Positions 8,523 to 17,264 of a stretch of 64,000 bases of DNA are shown in pieces. The stretch comes from Viridibacterium sediminicola (GTDB taxonomy: Bacteria > Pseudomonadota > Gammaproteobacteria > Burkholderiales > Rhodocyclaceae), in contig NZ_JBDIVE010000001.1 in assembly GCF_039631295.1 (NCBI RefSeq), forward strand, positions 62,001 through 126,000, written 5' to 3'. Under the pieces are notes generated by a model. The model was not told the DNA's origin and made no database searches. It saw only the letters and a list, made by a program, of their open reading frames with translations. The translations under genes and the position numbers were made by a program. Every line of letters starts with the position of its first letter. Position 1 is the first letter of the stretch.

Positions 8523-11500
8523 TCACTTCGTCATCAGTGCATCTCCGTAGACGCTCATGGCTAACGAGTATTGGGGATTGTCACCTAGCCGCTTTGCCAC
8601 AACTTCGTTGGCTACCTTTGTGGCTTGTAGGACCGTCGCTCCCGCGTTCCATGCTTTCATGAACGGCTCGAGCCAAGTGTAGGTCACCTTCACATCGAGC
8701 GGCCATGGCGAAGCCACAACAGCTCGAACTCCTTTGTCCAGCAACTGTCGTGGCAAGCCAACAGTCCGGTTTCCCCAAGGGTGTTTGTCGATCCGGCCAC
8801 CGCTGCAGACGAACAGGATGACGAGCTCCACGCCGGCGAGCGATGCAGCCAAGGCCGAGGGAGGCTCAACAAGGTTCTTCTCATCACGGATGCTGTGCAG
8901 GTAGCGCCCTTCTTGAGCTAACCCACCATGCGCGGCCACGACGACCAACCCCGCATCTGACATGTCGCCGGGCAGGCGACGGTTTGTGTCGACTGAGAAG
9001 CCAAATTCTTCGAATGTTCCGCTCAGCCGTGCCAGAGCGATGTCCAGCGTGCAAGCTGCGTCCGGACCAGAATCAGCAGAAATCCACGCCCGATACGCCC
9101 CCTTCCCCGTACGCGCCCTTGCCCTCGTCACCAACAGCCAGCTGAGCGCAGGAACGAACCCTACAGCGGACTGTGAACCATAGAAGCACGCGAATCCACC
9201 ATCCTTCGGCTGGACGACCACGAGATTGGCTGTGAGTTGCTGCAGCAGAGGTTCGGCGACGATCAGCAGCTTCTCCGACTCTGGCAGGCGCACATTCAGC
9301 GCCTCCATTGTGTTGAAGAACTCATTGTTCCCGTGATAAGCGTCGATGAGCCCATAGGCCTTGGGATACTTCTCAAGCCAGACCAGCATGCGCCGGCAGA
9401 AGGACTTTTCATGCTTGGGTTGCTCGATGGCTGCCGCCCCCCCCTTGGACACTACGGTTACCGACAGTTCGCCGGCTGTGTTTAAGGCCATGAATGCAAC
9501 ATCCAACCCCTCATCGTTCAGGCTCAGAGCGTATTGCAACGCCCAGTCCTCGGTGAGTTCGGGTGGTGAGCCAAACAAGGTCATGGTCTGGTCTGCCAGA
9601 AGCTCAACGGCAAGAGTTTTGGCCTTGCCAGCATCGGCTACAACCCCTGACTCGTTTAACAGTCTTCGCGCAGCCATGCCAACAACCTGTAAATCGGTAG
9701 CTGCATCTCCTCCGAACATCGCACGCTCAATACCATTGAACATCGAGACCACTTGGTTCGTGGTCGGGACAAGCGAGGAGGTGGACTCAACGAGTTCAGA
9801 TTCGCGGGCGCCCACACGCCCAATTAGCACCGTCAAGAGCCTGCGCGCCTCCATGGGTACTGCAATGGACCGCTCATCTGCGGCCCTGACTACTTGACCC
9901 AACAGAACTGCCAAGGGCAAAACATCGCTTTTGTCCTTGGCCCGCCCGCATGCTTTGACTATGTCATCAATGAGTGTCGAGACGCTCTGGGTATCCAACC
10001 GAGAAATCTCTACTACACGGAGACCCAGCTCTGCCGACACGATGTGCGGGTCCGTCTCTGGGTCATAGCCTAGGTCTGCAATGAGCCCCTTCAGCGCCGG
10101 CAAAATCTTACTTGCGAGCTCAGTCATTCCGAGGTCTCGAAGCACGCGAATGACGGCGTAGACCTCTTGCCAAAGGTCTGCCTTCTCGACTGGTGTATCA
10201 GTCGCAAACGCGCAGGCAAGACCGACAAGCGCGTCGATGGGGTTCCTGCATCGTTGGTACACGTCTGCGTATGCAAACCATGCCAAACGTCGCCGGACTT
10301 CCGTATCCTGCCCAATAGCAAGAATTTGCTCCGCCATGTTTCTCGCGTGCTGGAAACGTCCGGCGTGCGTATAGTGTCCGGCCAGCAACCTCAAAAGGCG
10401 CAGGTCTTCGTCCCGCTCTGTAGTCGCGTAGGGTCTAACAGCACTCGCTACGAGCACCAAGTGAGACATGGTGTGCAAATCCATGTCCTCCCTCTCGATT
10501 CCCCCGGCATACAACATCATTCGAGAAACCAGCCGGATGACTTTGTCGGCGTAGGTTCCGACTAGCTCCCGAGGTACGACGGTGACGCCGAACTCACCAT
10601 AGCCTCGTTCAGCAGTCCACTCCATGCAACGCATCAGCGCTTCCTGCGTCGCTACAGCGTCTGCTTTCTCGTCGCCGCTCTCCGAGTCTCCCCGCAGCTC
10701 CTTGGGGCCTTTAGCAAGAGGTACGCCTTCGCTGGCAAGGTCCAACATGGTGACTGCAATCATGGGAAGCCCAAGCTCGCCGCAAGCTTCGACGGACAGC
10801 AGGCGTGAGAAGGATGCGCGGACGTCTTTGTCTTCCGGATGCTGTGCGAGGAACCTGACGACCGCCATCAAGGGGCTGCGATAATACTCTCGCTCTTCTT
10901 GGGGCACACCTCCCTCAAGCATCAGAGCACGCATGGCCGATAAGACAATTTGCGTAGCTTGACGTCCGTAAAGCTGCGACGAAGTGATGAGACTCCCCGC
11001 GTAAATGGCATCCAAGTTCTTATCGACCGTCTGCGCGTGCATGGCGCAGCAAATGACTGCAAGATCCAGCCATTCCTTGTCCCATTTCGTCGCCTTCTCG
11101 ATGAGTTCGGCATAGCGGGGGACAGGGGTCGTCACGGCATCCAGAATTTCTAGATGCCGCGCAGAGAACCCGGCGGTCGTGAAGACATGCCTGCGATGCA
11201 CCGAGACTTCTCGGCAGTTCAACAAGAGCCGCCGGTCGCGATTCTCGCGAAGTCGCTCGGAGTTCGGAAAGAGCGCAGCAAGCTGAGCATCGTAGCGTTT
11301 TATGAGCTCGTCGTCCTCGAGTTCTGTGGCGATTTCTAGTCCTTCTTCGAGCCACATTTCCTCGTTCAAGCCCACGAGGTCTCGAGGCAGTAGTTGTCGA
11401 GCGGCTATGTCATCACCGCACTTGTAGGCAATCCGAGCGACTTGAACAACGTTGCTCTTCGTGAATCCCTCTAGGTGTGGTCGAAGCTGTTGCAGTAGCG

Positions 11501-12338
11501 CCAACGTCTCGTCATGTTGGCCAGCTCGGTACATAAGCTGGAGCAACAGATGTAGTCGCGAGGATTCTGTGAGCTCCAAGGATTGGATCTCGCTGACAGC
11601 GTCATCTATCTTGCCTCCCAAGGCCCAAGAAACCCAGACCGTACTGCGGCGAACTACAAACTCTTCAGGATCATTATGCACCCGGAGAGAGACTGGGTAG
11701 CAATCCTCGACGGCCTCCAGAATGGCCTCCAGCTCAGGGTTCTGAGGCGGCGTTTCGTCAACATGGATGAATGAGTAGCTTTCCGTCCGACGAACCGCAG
11801 CAACGCAGCGCTCGCATAGTCCAGCGACATGGGGAACCCATTGGTCTTCCGCCGTCCGCACGCCAGACAGTCCCACTGGAGCCGCCAATGAAACCGATGT
11901 GTCGCGGTACTTGCTTCCATCAGCGATGGCGACCAGACGCCCATCGCTTTCGCGAACAACCAGTTCTGCAAGGTCCGCGGCCTCAAGAGTCACGCAATGA
12001 ATTACCCGAACATATTTCTTCAGGAACGCCCGTTCATTGTCATCAGGAGAAGTGCCCCGCAGCGCTTCAAGGCCAGTCGTGAGCGCTTCGTGAACGGAGC
12101 TCTCATCAACCTTCGATGCTCCTACCGGCGGCAGGATGACCGTGGCGCCAGAGAACATGCGTTTCCCCTCCGGCTTCACACGAACACACATCAAAAAGAT
12201 GACCGTCTTGCCAATGACCTCTCGGAAAGTGCCACCCTGAATGAGGTCGACACTTTTCAACGTGAAGCCGTGCTTGAACAGTTCCCCCGGCTCAAATCGT
12301 TGCGTCAGGACCGCGTCCTTCGACGTCTCTTGCATCAT
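8523..12338 (-). CDS. Large CHAT-domain (caspase-like) protein
   Basis: A 1,271-aa protein with a strong ribosome site (AGGAGG, 8 bases before the ATG). The C-terminal 200 residues are a CHAT peptidase domain: a strand ending in the catalytic His (VVVAAHGG, His about 1137) and one ending in the catalytic Cys (VILFVCSGG, Cys about 1178), followed by the family's VVASPWPLDVKVTYTWLEPF. The roughly 1,000 residues before it are mostly alpha-helical and include TPR-like helical pairs (for example 230-330 and 620-720), with no nuclease or ATPase motif seen. CHAT proteases are effectors in several anti-phage and cell-suicide systems. As lone left-end cargo of a defence-bearing transposon, this is a candidate single-gene defence protease; target unknown. 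Confidence 0.82.
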   Translation of the reverse strand: MMQETSKDAVLTQRFEPGELFKHGFTLKSVDLIQGGTFREVIGKTVIFLMCVRVKPEGKRMFSGATVILPPVGASKVDESSVHEALTTGLEALRGTSPDDNERAFLKKYVRVIHCVTLEAADLAELVVRESDGRLVAIADGSKYRDTSVSLAAPVGLSGVRTAEDQWVPHVAGLCERCVAAVRRTESYSFIHVDETPPQNPELEAILEAVEDCYPVSLRVHNDPEEFVVRRSTVWVSWALGGKIDDAVSEIQSLELTESSRLHLLLQLMYRAGQHDETLALLQQLRPHLEGFTKSNVVQVARIAYKCGDDIAARQLLPRDLVGLNEEMWLEEGLEIATELEDDELIKRYDAQLAALFPNSERLRENRDRRLLLNCREVSVHRRHVFTTAGFSARHLEILDAVTTPVPRYAELIEKATKWDKEWLDLAVICCAMHAQTVDKNLDAIYAGSLITSSQLYGRQATQIVLSAMRALMLEGGVPQEEREYYRSPLMAVVRFLAQHPEDKDVRASFSRLLSVEACGELGLPMIAVTMLDLASEGVPLAKGPKELRGDSESGDEKADAVATQEALMRCMEWTAERGYGEFGVTVVPRELVGTYADKVIRLVSRMMLYAGGIEREDMDLHTMSHLVLVASAVRPYATTERDEDLRLLRLLAGHYTHAGRFQHARNMAEQILAIGQDTEVRRRLAWFAYADVYQRCRNPIDALVGLACAFATDTPVEKADLWQEVYAVIRVLRDLGMTELASKILPALKGLIADLGYDPETDPHIVSAELGLRVVEISRLDTQSVSTLIDDIVKACGRAKDKSDVLPLAVLLGQVVRAADERSIAVPMEARRLLTVLIGRVGARESELVESTSSLVPTTNQVVSMFNGIERAMFGGDAATDLQVVGMAARRLLNESGVVADAGKAKTLAVELLADQTMTLFGSPPELTEDWALQYALSLNDEGLDVAFMALNTAGELSVTVVSKGGAAAIEQPKHEKSFCRRMLVWLEKYPKAYGLIDAYHGNNEFFNTMEALNVRLPESEKLLIVAEPLLQQLTANLVVVQPKDGGFACFYGSQSAVGFVPALSWLLVTRARARTGKGAYRAWISADSGPDAACTLDIALARLSGTFEEFGFSVDTNRRLPGDMSDAGLVVVAAHGGLAQEGRYLHSIRDEKNLVEPPSALAASLAGVELVILFVCSGGRIDKHPWGNRTVGLPRQLLDKGVRAVVASPWPLDVKVTYTWLEPFMKAWNAGATVLQATKVANEVVAKRLGDNPQYSLAMSVYGDALMTK

Positions 12339-12766
12339 TCGCTCCCTCCTGAATATACATGTTTGGGTTAGCTTAACTCAGGCGCCTCAATTAAGAATTG
12401 GCGAGATGCTTCGTCTGTGGCAATCCGGGGACTTTGGCGGCTGTTATGCGAAGGCGTAGCCGTCTGGCGCCGGCAAGCCGGCGCTAACGCCCCCCTTTGA
12501 TTCGGCCGCTCATCCCTCTATCTGCCGAGCCAACCAGTGACCAGGAAGCAACGGACAGCGTAAGTTCAGTCATGTTTGACATGACAGAATGATCCGCCGC
12601 GAAGCAGACATTCGTTCTTTTGTGTCGAGAAGCCACTATCGGTCGGAAGCAGCCTATCGTTTGCATCATGCTCACTGACCGTTTCGGCCGAGAAGTAGCC
12701 GTCCAAATGGCCAACGTTGGCGGTCCGGTCAGAGCGCGATTCGACGGCCAAGACCAGCGGCAGAGC
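12339..12766. other. Intergenic region with a GC-rich hairpin
   Basis: No convincing gene. It holds a perfect 8-bp GC palindrome with a 2-base loop at 12467-12484 (GCGCCGGC AA GCCGGCGC). The stretch CGGCCGAGAAGTAGCC near 12685 resembles, inverted, GCTTCTCGGCC near 8429 downstream of the CHAT gene, so the CHAT gene may be bracketed by degraded copies of a short dispersed sequence. Confidence 0.4.
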
Positions 12767-13237
12767 TCAGCCGCCACCGGCACAACGGTCGACGAGTAAC
12801 AGCGCCCGCATTACGGTTTGAATCATTTGGGCGACAGCCCAATTTGGCTTCTGGTAGTGCGCCATCATTGACAGCTCGGAGGTAACTTCAACGGCGGTTT
12901 TATCGGTCAGCAGAGGTGGCTTGGAGGTGATGGGGATAACCTGAATCAAGTCCTCACTCGGGCGTTCGAGAACCCGCAGGACGACTGCGAGTCGGCGCTT
13001 GGGCATGCTGTATTGTTGGACCGTATCGACGTACCTTTTGTTGCCCCGGACATCACCACTTACTTTCCCGACGGTCAACGCATGCCCGAACTCAACCTCA
13101 ACGATTGCCCATGGGTGTAGAACCCGACGAACCTTCTGGTTCCGGGCTACAACAATGTTTTTAAGATAGTCCTGTTTGTCAATCTGCGAGCGGCGTTGAA
13201 GCACAACAACGTAGGTCAGCGGTGTGACACCCTGCAT
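12767..13237 (-). CDS. MazF/PemK-like toxin-family protein
   Basis: A 156-aa protein. The central part follows the PemK/MazF barrel pattern: HPWAIVEVEFGHALTVGKVSGD, then KRRLAVVLRV, then DLIQVIPITSKPP and DKTAVEVTSEL. Members are usually mRNA-cleaving ribonucleases of toxin-antitoxin pairs. The first 45 residues are an extension not typical of classical MazF. An in-frame TAG seven codons upstream fixes the start at the ATG at 13237. A 46-codon acidic ORF lies 51 bases upstream and could be its antitoxin. Assignment rests on pattern only. Confidence 0.55.
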   Translation of the reverse strand: MQGVTPLTYVVVLQRRSQIDKQDYLKNIVVARNQKVRRVLHPWAIVEVEFGHALTVGKVSGDVRGNKRYVDTVQQYSMPKRRLAVVLRVLERPSEDLIQVIPITSKPPLLTDKTAVEVTSELSMMAHYQKPNWAVAQMIQTVMRALLLVDRCAGGG

Positions 13238-13288
13238 GCTGCGGACATCGCTTACCTACCTACGGTATTCATGCCTGCCAGCGAATTT

Positions 13289-13429
13289 CTAGATGGGTGT
13301 GCTTGGGGTGGGCTTACTAGGCAGCAGCACCTCATCGATGACGTCATGTGTCTCCGAGCCAAGATGGGTCGTGGTGATAGCCCCCGTGGCGGCATTCACA
13401 ATCTCTTCTTCGTAACTAACGACAATCAT
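13289..13429 (-). CDS. Small acidic ORF upstream of the MazF-like gene
   Basis: Forty-six codons from an ATG at 13429 to a TAG at 13289, same strand as the MazF-like gene and 51 bases ahead of it. The peptide starts MIVVSYEEEIVNAATGAITT and is acidic (EEE, SETHDVIDE), as antitoxins for MazF-like toxins tend to be. It has no recognisable DNA-binding domain and no clear ribosome site. A frame stop lies 14 codons upstream of the ATG. Coding status is uncertain. Confidence 0.35.
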   Translation of the reverse strand: MIVVSYEEEIVNAATGAITTTHLGSETHDVIDEVLLPSKPTPSTPI

Positions 13430-13650
13430 CGTTGGCTGGTAGCGGACGTACTCATAGGAGTAACTATTCTATAGTCAGCGGCTATTCGAAGCATGGTGAT
13501 TTGACTGACCCACACAGAGCTTCTTTGGGTCATTAAGTCCCGATGGAGGCCAACCACGAGACGATGGGTGACAACCGGGAGGCGTGGACGCTTAGTTCGC
13601 CCAGCCCTCTCTGAGATTGATATGCTTATGGTTTTATGCAAGAGGCAGCT

Positions 13651-14118
13651 ATGAAGAAACTCATCGTCCTGGCTTTCGTTGCCATGTCCAAGTTCGCAAA
13701 TGCCGAATCTTTGGCGGGTATGGATTACGAATGCCGTGAAGCTAAGGTTAACCTTAAGCAAATGCTAGAAAACCATGTACCAGATTCTATCCAGGGAAAG
13801 GAACGAATCTCTTGGTTTGAAAAGAATCGGACAGTTTCAAGCCGAATCAAAGGTCGAGTTAACTTCAACGATGGTTTTGGTTCGGCCGATAACGGGAAAT
13901 TGCGATTGAAAGCACAGGGAGCTTCATTCTCAGACGGCTTGGTACTGCTGCAAGTAGGTGTAGAGTATGTTTTCAAGCAGACCCCCAGTTCTCAATCAGT
14001 CTTTCGCTCGACTCCTTCATATGCACTGAAGGGTGAAGAAGTTGGCACGGTTGGTTTTGCAGATGCTGGCGAACACGACATCGATTTTCTCTGCAGCTTC
14101 ACTCCCGTCCGGAAATAG
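13651..14118 (+). CDS. Small secreted protein of unknown function
   Basis: A 155-aa protein starting at the ATG at 13651, which has a GAGG ribosome site; an earlier in-frame ATG at 13636 has none. MKKLIVLAFVAMSKFANA is a Sec signal peptide with an ANA cleavage site. The mature domain is hydrophilic with two cysteines (YECRE and FLCSF) that could form a disulfide. I do not recognise the family. It is transcribed toward tniQ2, its stop 48 bases from that gene's end. Its codon use is more A+T-rich than the host genes. Confidence 0.65.
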   Translation: MKKLIVLAFVAMSKFANAESLAGMDYECREAKVNLKQMLENHVPDSIQGKERISWFEKNRTVSSRIKGRVNFNDGFGSADNGKLRLKAQGASFSDGLVLLQVGVEYVFKQTPSSQSVFRSTPSYALKGEEVGTVGFADAGEHDIDFLCSFTPVRK

Positions 14119-14166
14119 CTCACTTGGAAGGGCCATCGCATGAAGGAGGCAGGGCGAGAGCTTGAA

Positions 14167-15282
14167 CTATCTCCTCTTAGGGGCTGCGGCGTACCATTCT
14201 GCGGCCTTTGCTTCAGCCCTGGCAGTGACCATACCGAGGTCAGAGAGAGTTCGGGAGCTCCCTGTTGGCCACCAGTGGGTACTGCCCCAGAGGTCATGGC
14301 AGCCAATGAGCTGCATAAATACGGAAACTGCGTATTTGCCAAACACGCGCATCCCGTCAAGCCCTATAGGAATGCTACTGCTTGGGCCGTCAGCCCCCTG
14401 GATGCGGAGCCTCCATAGGTAGTCCTCAAGGTCTTGCTGCTCAGTATTGCGGCCCTCGTTCAAGCAATGGCTCAGCGCGCGCGAAAAAAGCGCATGAACA
14501 TTCATCTCGGAGGACAAGTCGACCAAGCCATGGCTATCGGTGGTCAAACTAGAAGCGGCATGCATTTGAACGTCTTTCCATATCTGCATGAGCTCCGACC
14601 CGGCGGCGATAAGCTGCAGCAACTGCGCCTGGCGTGAGAGCATCACGTAGCGCAGTTCATCGGGTGGAGTGATTGATGTGGCATCACAGATGTCCGCTCC
14701 GCATGTGCTGCATTGCCAGAGCTGATGTTCCTTGAAGCCGGCCCGGTAGTTAGGCAACACGTATGGTTTCTGGCACTTGGGGCAAAGCTCTCTCAGAACT
14801 GTTCCGTGCAGCGGGCATATATATGTACAGGCGATGCGCCACAACTGCCGCATATACCGAACGGCATCGCCGCGCAGGCAGAGTTCACAGTATCGATAGA
14901 TAGGTCGCTGGCGCAGAGGGGCGGTCGTTAAACAAGCAAGATGCGAAGCGGAAAGTAGAGAGCCTCGCGGCCATAGGAGCGGTTCAAGACTCTCTTTGTG
15001 GCACATGACGACGCCAGAAATTGCCTCAATATCTAACTCTTCAATGCCGGCATCCATCCAATAGCCGGGTGCTTTAACTTTGAATAGGGTTTGCAACACA
15101 CGCGTTGGAAGTCGAAACCCAATCTGAATACGCAAGAACCATGAGCTGAAACACTCACCCGGCAGCAGCTCCGGAGCTCCTGGTAATCGCGATAGTGTTG
15201 AATCAGGCAACGGAAGATAGAGCGAGCTAAGGCCGCCTTGCAGTCGCGCGATTCTCTTCTGACGAGATTCTCCGTTGGTCAT
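14167..15282 (-). CDS. tniQ2: TniQ-family target-selection protein 2
   Basis: A 371-aa TniQ protein, the last gene of the transposition operon. Residues about 38-60 match the TniQ N-terminus (LLPGECFSSWFLRIQ). The zinc-binding part is clear: YCELCLRGDAVRYMRQLWRI, then CPLHG and LCPKCQKPY, then WQCSTCGADI. The C-terminal 170 residues have no family I recognise and may carry site-specific DNA binding. Its ATG overlaps the upstream tniQ stop as ATGA. It is shorter than Tn7 TnsD (about 500 aa). A second TniQ in one operon suggests either two targeting modes or a heteromeric targeting complex. Confidence 0.88.
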   Translation of the reverse strand: MTNGESRQKRIARLQGGLSSLYLPLPDSTLSRLPGAPELLPGECFSSWFLRIQIGFRLPTRVLQTLFKVKAPGYWMDAGIEELDIEAISGVVMCHKESLEPLLWPRGSLLSASHLACLTTAPLRQRPIYRYCELCLRGDAVRYMRQLWRIACTYICPLHGTVLRELCPKCQKPYVLPNYRAGFKEHQLWQCSTCGADICDATSITPPDELRYVMLSRQAQLLQLIAAGSELMQIWKDVQMHAASSLTTDSHGLVDLSSEMNVHALFSRALSHCLNEGRNTEQQDLEDYLWRLRIQGADGPSSSIPIGLDGMRVFGKYAVSVFMQLIGCHDLWGSTHWWPTGSSRTLSDLGMVTARAEAKAAEWYAAAPKRR

Positions 15283-16292
15283 GGGTCAAAATCGAGCTCT
15301 AACTGCCGGTCGTTGGTTTGCCGCCTTCTACCCAGCCTCCGCCATATATCATGTACATGTTGCTCGTACGCGATTCGCACAAAGCTCAGCTCCTCGTCCT
15401 GCATCTCTTGAAGAAAGTATTTATGCACTGGCCCCAAGAGTCTTTCGATGAGGGTGCCTGCTCGCGCAGAGGACGCTGGGTGCTGGGCGGTATTCAGCAA
15501 CTCTCCGAATCGTCTGGGCCAATCCTCGATTGCTTGGAGAGCCTTCAAAACGATGGCGTCGGCGTCAGCCGACATCGGCTTGATACGACCGTGCCCTACG
15601 CTGTAGCGCCCCAATTCGCCTAAACAGTGCCCCAAAAACCACATTGTCTTGCAAAGTCCATCAAGACTCAGGCGGGCTAGCTGTTCATGTTCGAGGATTC
15701 CAATACCAGGGTACGGACGAAGCTGTATGTCGTACCCGCTTTGCCACCCAATGAGCTCCGACACCATGAGCCCATGAGGCGAAGCAGGAGCTCCGTCAGT
15801 GATTGCCAGGTCGCCACCACAAGCGCAATAGCGCGCCAAGTGACGATTCCATCGAATGGATTTCTTACAACACGGGCAGTGACCAACCAATGCGGTCGAA
15901 TGGTGAATGCACGAAGTGTAAAAGCTAAGCATCCACTCTCCACGAATATATGCAGCATCCCGAAGGCATGCAGGGCAGACCCGTGCTCTCCTCGTGGCAA
16001 CAAATGGTTCCTTTGACACCCATTGACCACAGACTTGCCAAGTTCGAGCGCCGTAACAGGTCTTTCTGGAAACGCCAGACAAAGACAACATTTCGTCCAA
16101 ATGAAGTCGGCAGAAGTGTGCCAAAGGGGCTGCGTCGGCAGTTGTTATCTCTGCTTGTTTTACGCCTAGCACTTCGGATAGGACCGTGTGGATATTTCCC
16201 AGTTGATTGCGAGAAGCAACACGTGCCAAGTATCCAAAGACATCTTCGTTCCGCTCGGGCTCTACCCGAAAGATGACACGTGAGCCGGTCAT
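15279..16292 (-). CDS. tniQ: TniQ-family target-selection protein 1
   Basis: A 337-aa protein from the ATG at 16292, which overlaps the tnsC stop as ATGA; an 11-codon longer reading is possible but lacks this coupling. The start MTGSRVIFRVEPERNEDVFGYLARVASRN is the standard TniQ entry. Zinc ligands follow in RVCPACLRD, CIHHSTALVGHCPCCKKSI and RYCACGGDL. TniQ proteins bridge the DNA-bound target signal and the TnsC filament. This one diverges from TniQ2 in sequence and lacks a long C-terminal extension, so it may be the core adaptor and TniQ2 the site-reader; that split is inference. Confidence 0.88.
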   Translation of the reverse strand: MTGSRVIFRVEPERNEDVFGYLARVASRNQLGNIHTVLSEVLGVKQAEITTADAAPLAHFCRLHLDEMLSLSGVSRKTCYGARTWQVCGQWVSKEPFVATRRARVCPACLRDAAYIRGEWMLSFYTSCIHHSTALVGHCPCCKKSIRWNRHLARYCACGGDLAITDGAPASPHGLMVSELIGWQSGYDIQLRPYPGIGILEHEQLARLSLDGLCKTMWFLGHCLGELGRYSVGHGRIKPMSADADAIVLKALQAIEDWPRRFGELLNTAQHPASSARAGTLIERLLGPVHKYFLQEMQDEELSFVRIAYEQHVHDIWRRLGRRRQTNDRQLELDFDP

Positions 16293-17263
16293 GAGGCGTG
16301 CCCGAACGGAGTCGCTTCTGCGCAAGAAATTTCAAAGAATGCGTCCGCCAAGTGCTGCTTTCGAACACGCCGCTCCTCAGCTGACGCCGCGAGAAACACG
16401 GCCTCGGCCAGAAGGTTCTTGAGTCGGCGAAAGTTGCCCTGTGTCGCCTGGTGAATCATGGAAAGAAGCTCAGGCTCCGCAAGATTGGAGCGTTCCTCCA
16501 TGGGCAAGGAATCATCGAGAGCTTCCAGTAGCGCCGAAAACTTTGCGTCGTTCTCGAAGGGCTTGAGATGAAGAACTCCGGCCCAACGTGTATTGGCTTG
16601 TGAGTCAGAGTTAACGACGACTTCCAAGCCTGGCGTACCTGCAAACACGAAGGCAATACCGGTCTTGTCGTAGAGTTCTTTCAGGAAATCGCCAACCTCA
16701 CCGCCTAGCCGGTCCGCCGAACGGTTAATTTTGCCGGTTGTACTCAGCCACAGATGCTGTGACTCATCGAACAGGATGACCCGAACGCCACAGTGCGACA
16801 TCGCATCAACGACGATTTTTTCCAAGTCACTATTATTCTGATACTTCAGCATGCCTGGGTTAATCCCCAGTATTAGCATAATTGTCAGAAGTATGTCGGA
16901 CTTACTAGGCCTGCTTCTAAGTGGAATCAGCATTACTTCGCATTGCCGCCATTTTGTCGTATCAACGGGAGGGTGGCGTCGTGAAAATGCGTCTAGCAGG
17001 AACGATTTCCCTTGGCCGCCATGGCCCAGTATCCATAGGCCGCCAGGGCTCTTGCTCCTCCTGGCGCGATTGAGTAATCCCTCCATAAACCGCGCACCGA
17101 CCCGAAAGTCGTCGACATTAATAGATACACTTCGGACAAACTCAGCCCGGGCGGCGGGCAACCCTCGCATAGCGGCAGCCCTAAGGGCTTGGGGCGTCTG
17201 GGGCGCCACATTAAATTCGAGCGAGTCCAGGAGCGATGGCGTCTGGCAATCCCCCCCCCCCAT
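16289..17263 (-). CDS. tnsC: TnsC-like AAA+ transposition regulator
   Basis: A 324-aa AAA+ ATPase that links target recognition to the TnsAB transposase. Walker A is GHGGQGKS (about 80-87) and Walker B is VRVILFDESQHLW. A sensor-like FVFAGTPGLE and the C-terminal QGNFRRLKNLLAEAVFLA follow. The in-frame ATG at 17263 lies one base after the tnsB stop and leads straight into a run of 11 Gs (MGGGD). A second ATG at 17268 overlaps the tnsB stop as ATGA, as at the other junctions, but is out of frame at this tract length. Start choice is therefore tied to the homopolymer. Confidence 0.9.
   Translation of the reverse strand: MGGGDCQTPSLLDSLEFNVAPQTPQALRAAAMRGLPAARAEFVRSVSINVDDFRVGARFMEGLLNRARRSKSPGGLWILGHGGQGKSFLLDAFSRRHPPVDTTKWRQCEVMLIPLRSRPSKSDILLTIMLILGINPGMLKYQNNSDLEKIVVDAMSHCGVRVILFDESQHLWLSTTGKINRSADRLGGEVGDFLKELYDKTGIAFVFAGTPGLEVVVNSDSQANTRWAGVLHLKPFENDAKFSALLEALDDSLPMEERSNLAEPELLSMIHQATQGNFRRLKNLLAEAVFLAASAEERRVRKQHLADAFFEISCAEATPFGHAS
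17251..17261. repeat. Eleven-base poly-C (poly-G on the coding strand) at the tnsC start
   Basis: Eleven consecutive Cs on the + strand; the G of the tnsC ATG is the first base of the tract. Gain of one base or loss of two would put the ATGA-coupled start at 17268 in frame with tnsC, while other changes would put the ATG at 17263 out of frame. It could be a slippage switch or a sequencing-length error. Confidence 0.9.
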
Positions 17264-17264
17264 G

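Noticed and set aside
12441..12490. A GC hairpin with GTTAT...GCTAACG that resembles an integron attC site near the CHAT gene
   Set aside because: The core sites do not fit RYYYAAC/GTTRRRY and there is no integrase gene.
12484..12783. A 99-codon minus-strand frame beside the MazF-like gene
   Set aside because: Composition is not protein-like, and it overlaps short dispersed sequence resembling DNA elsewhere in the cargo.
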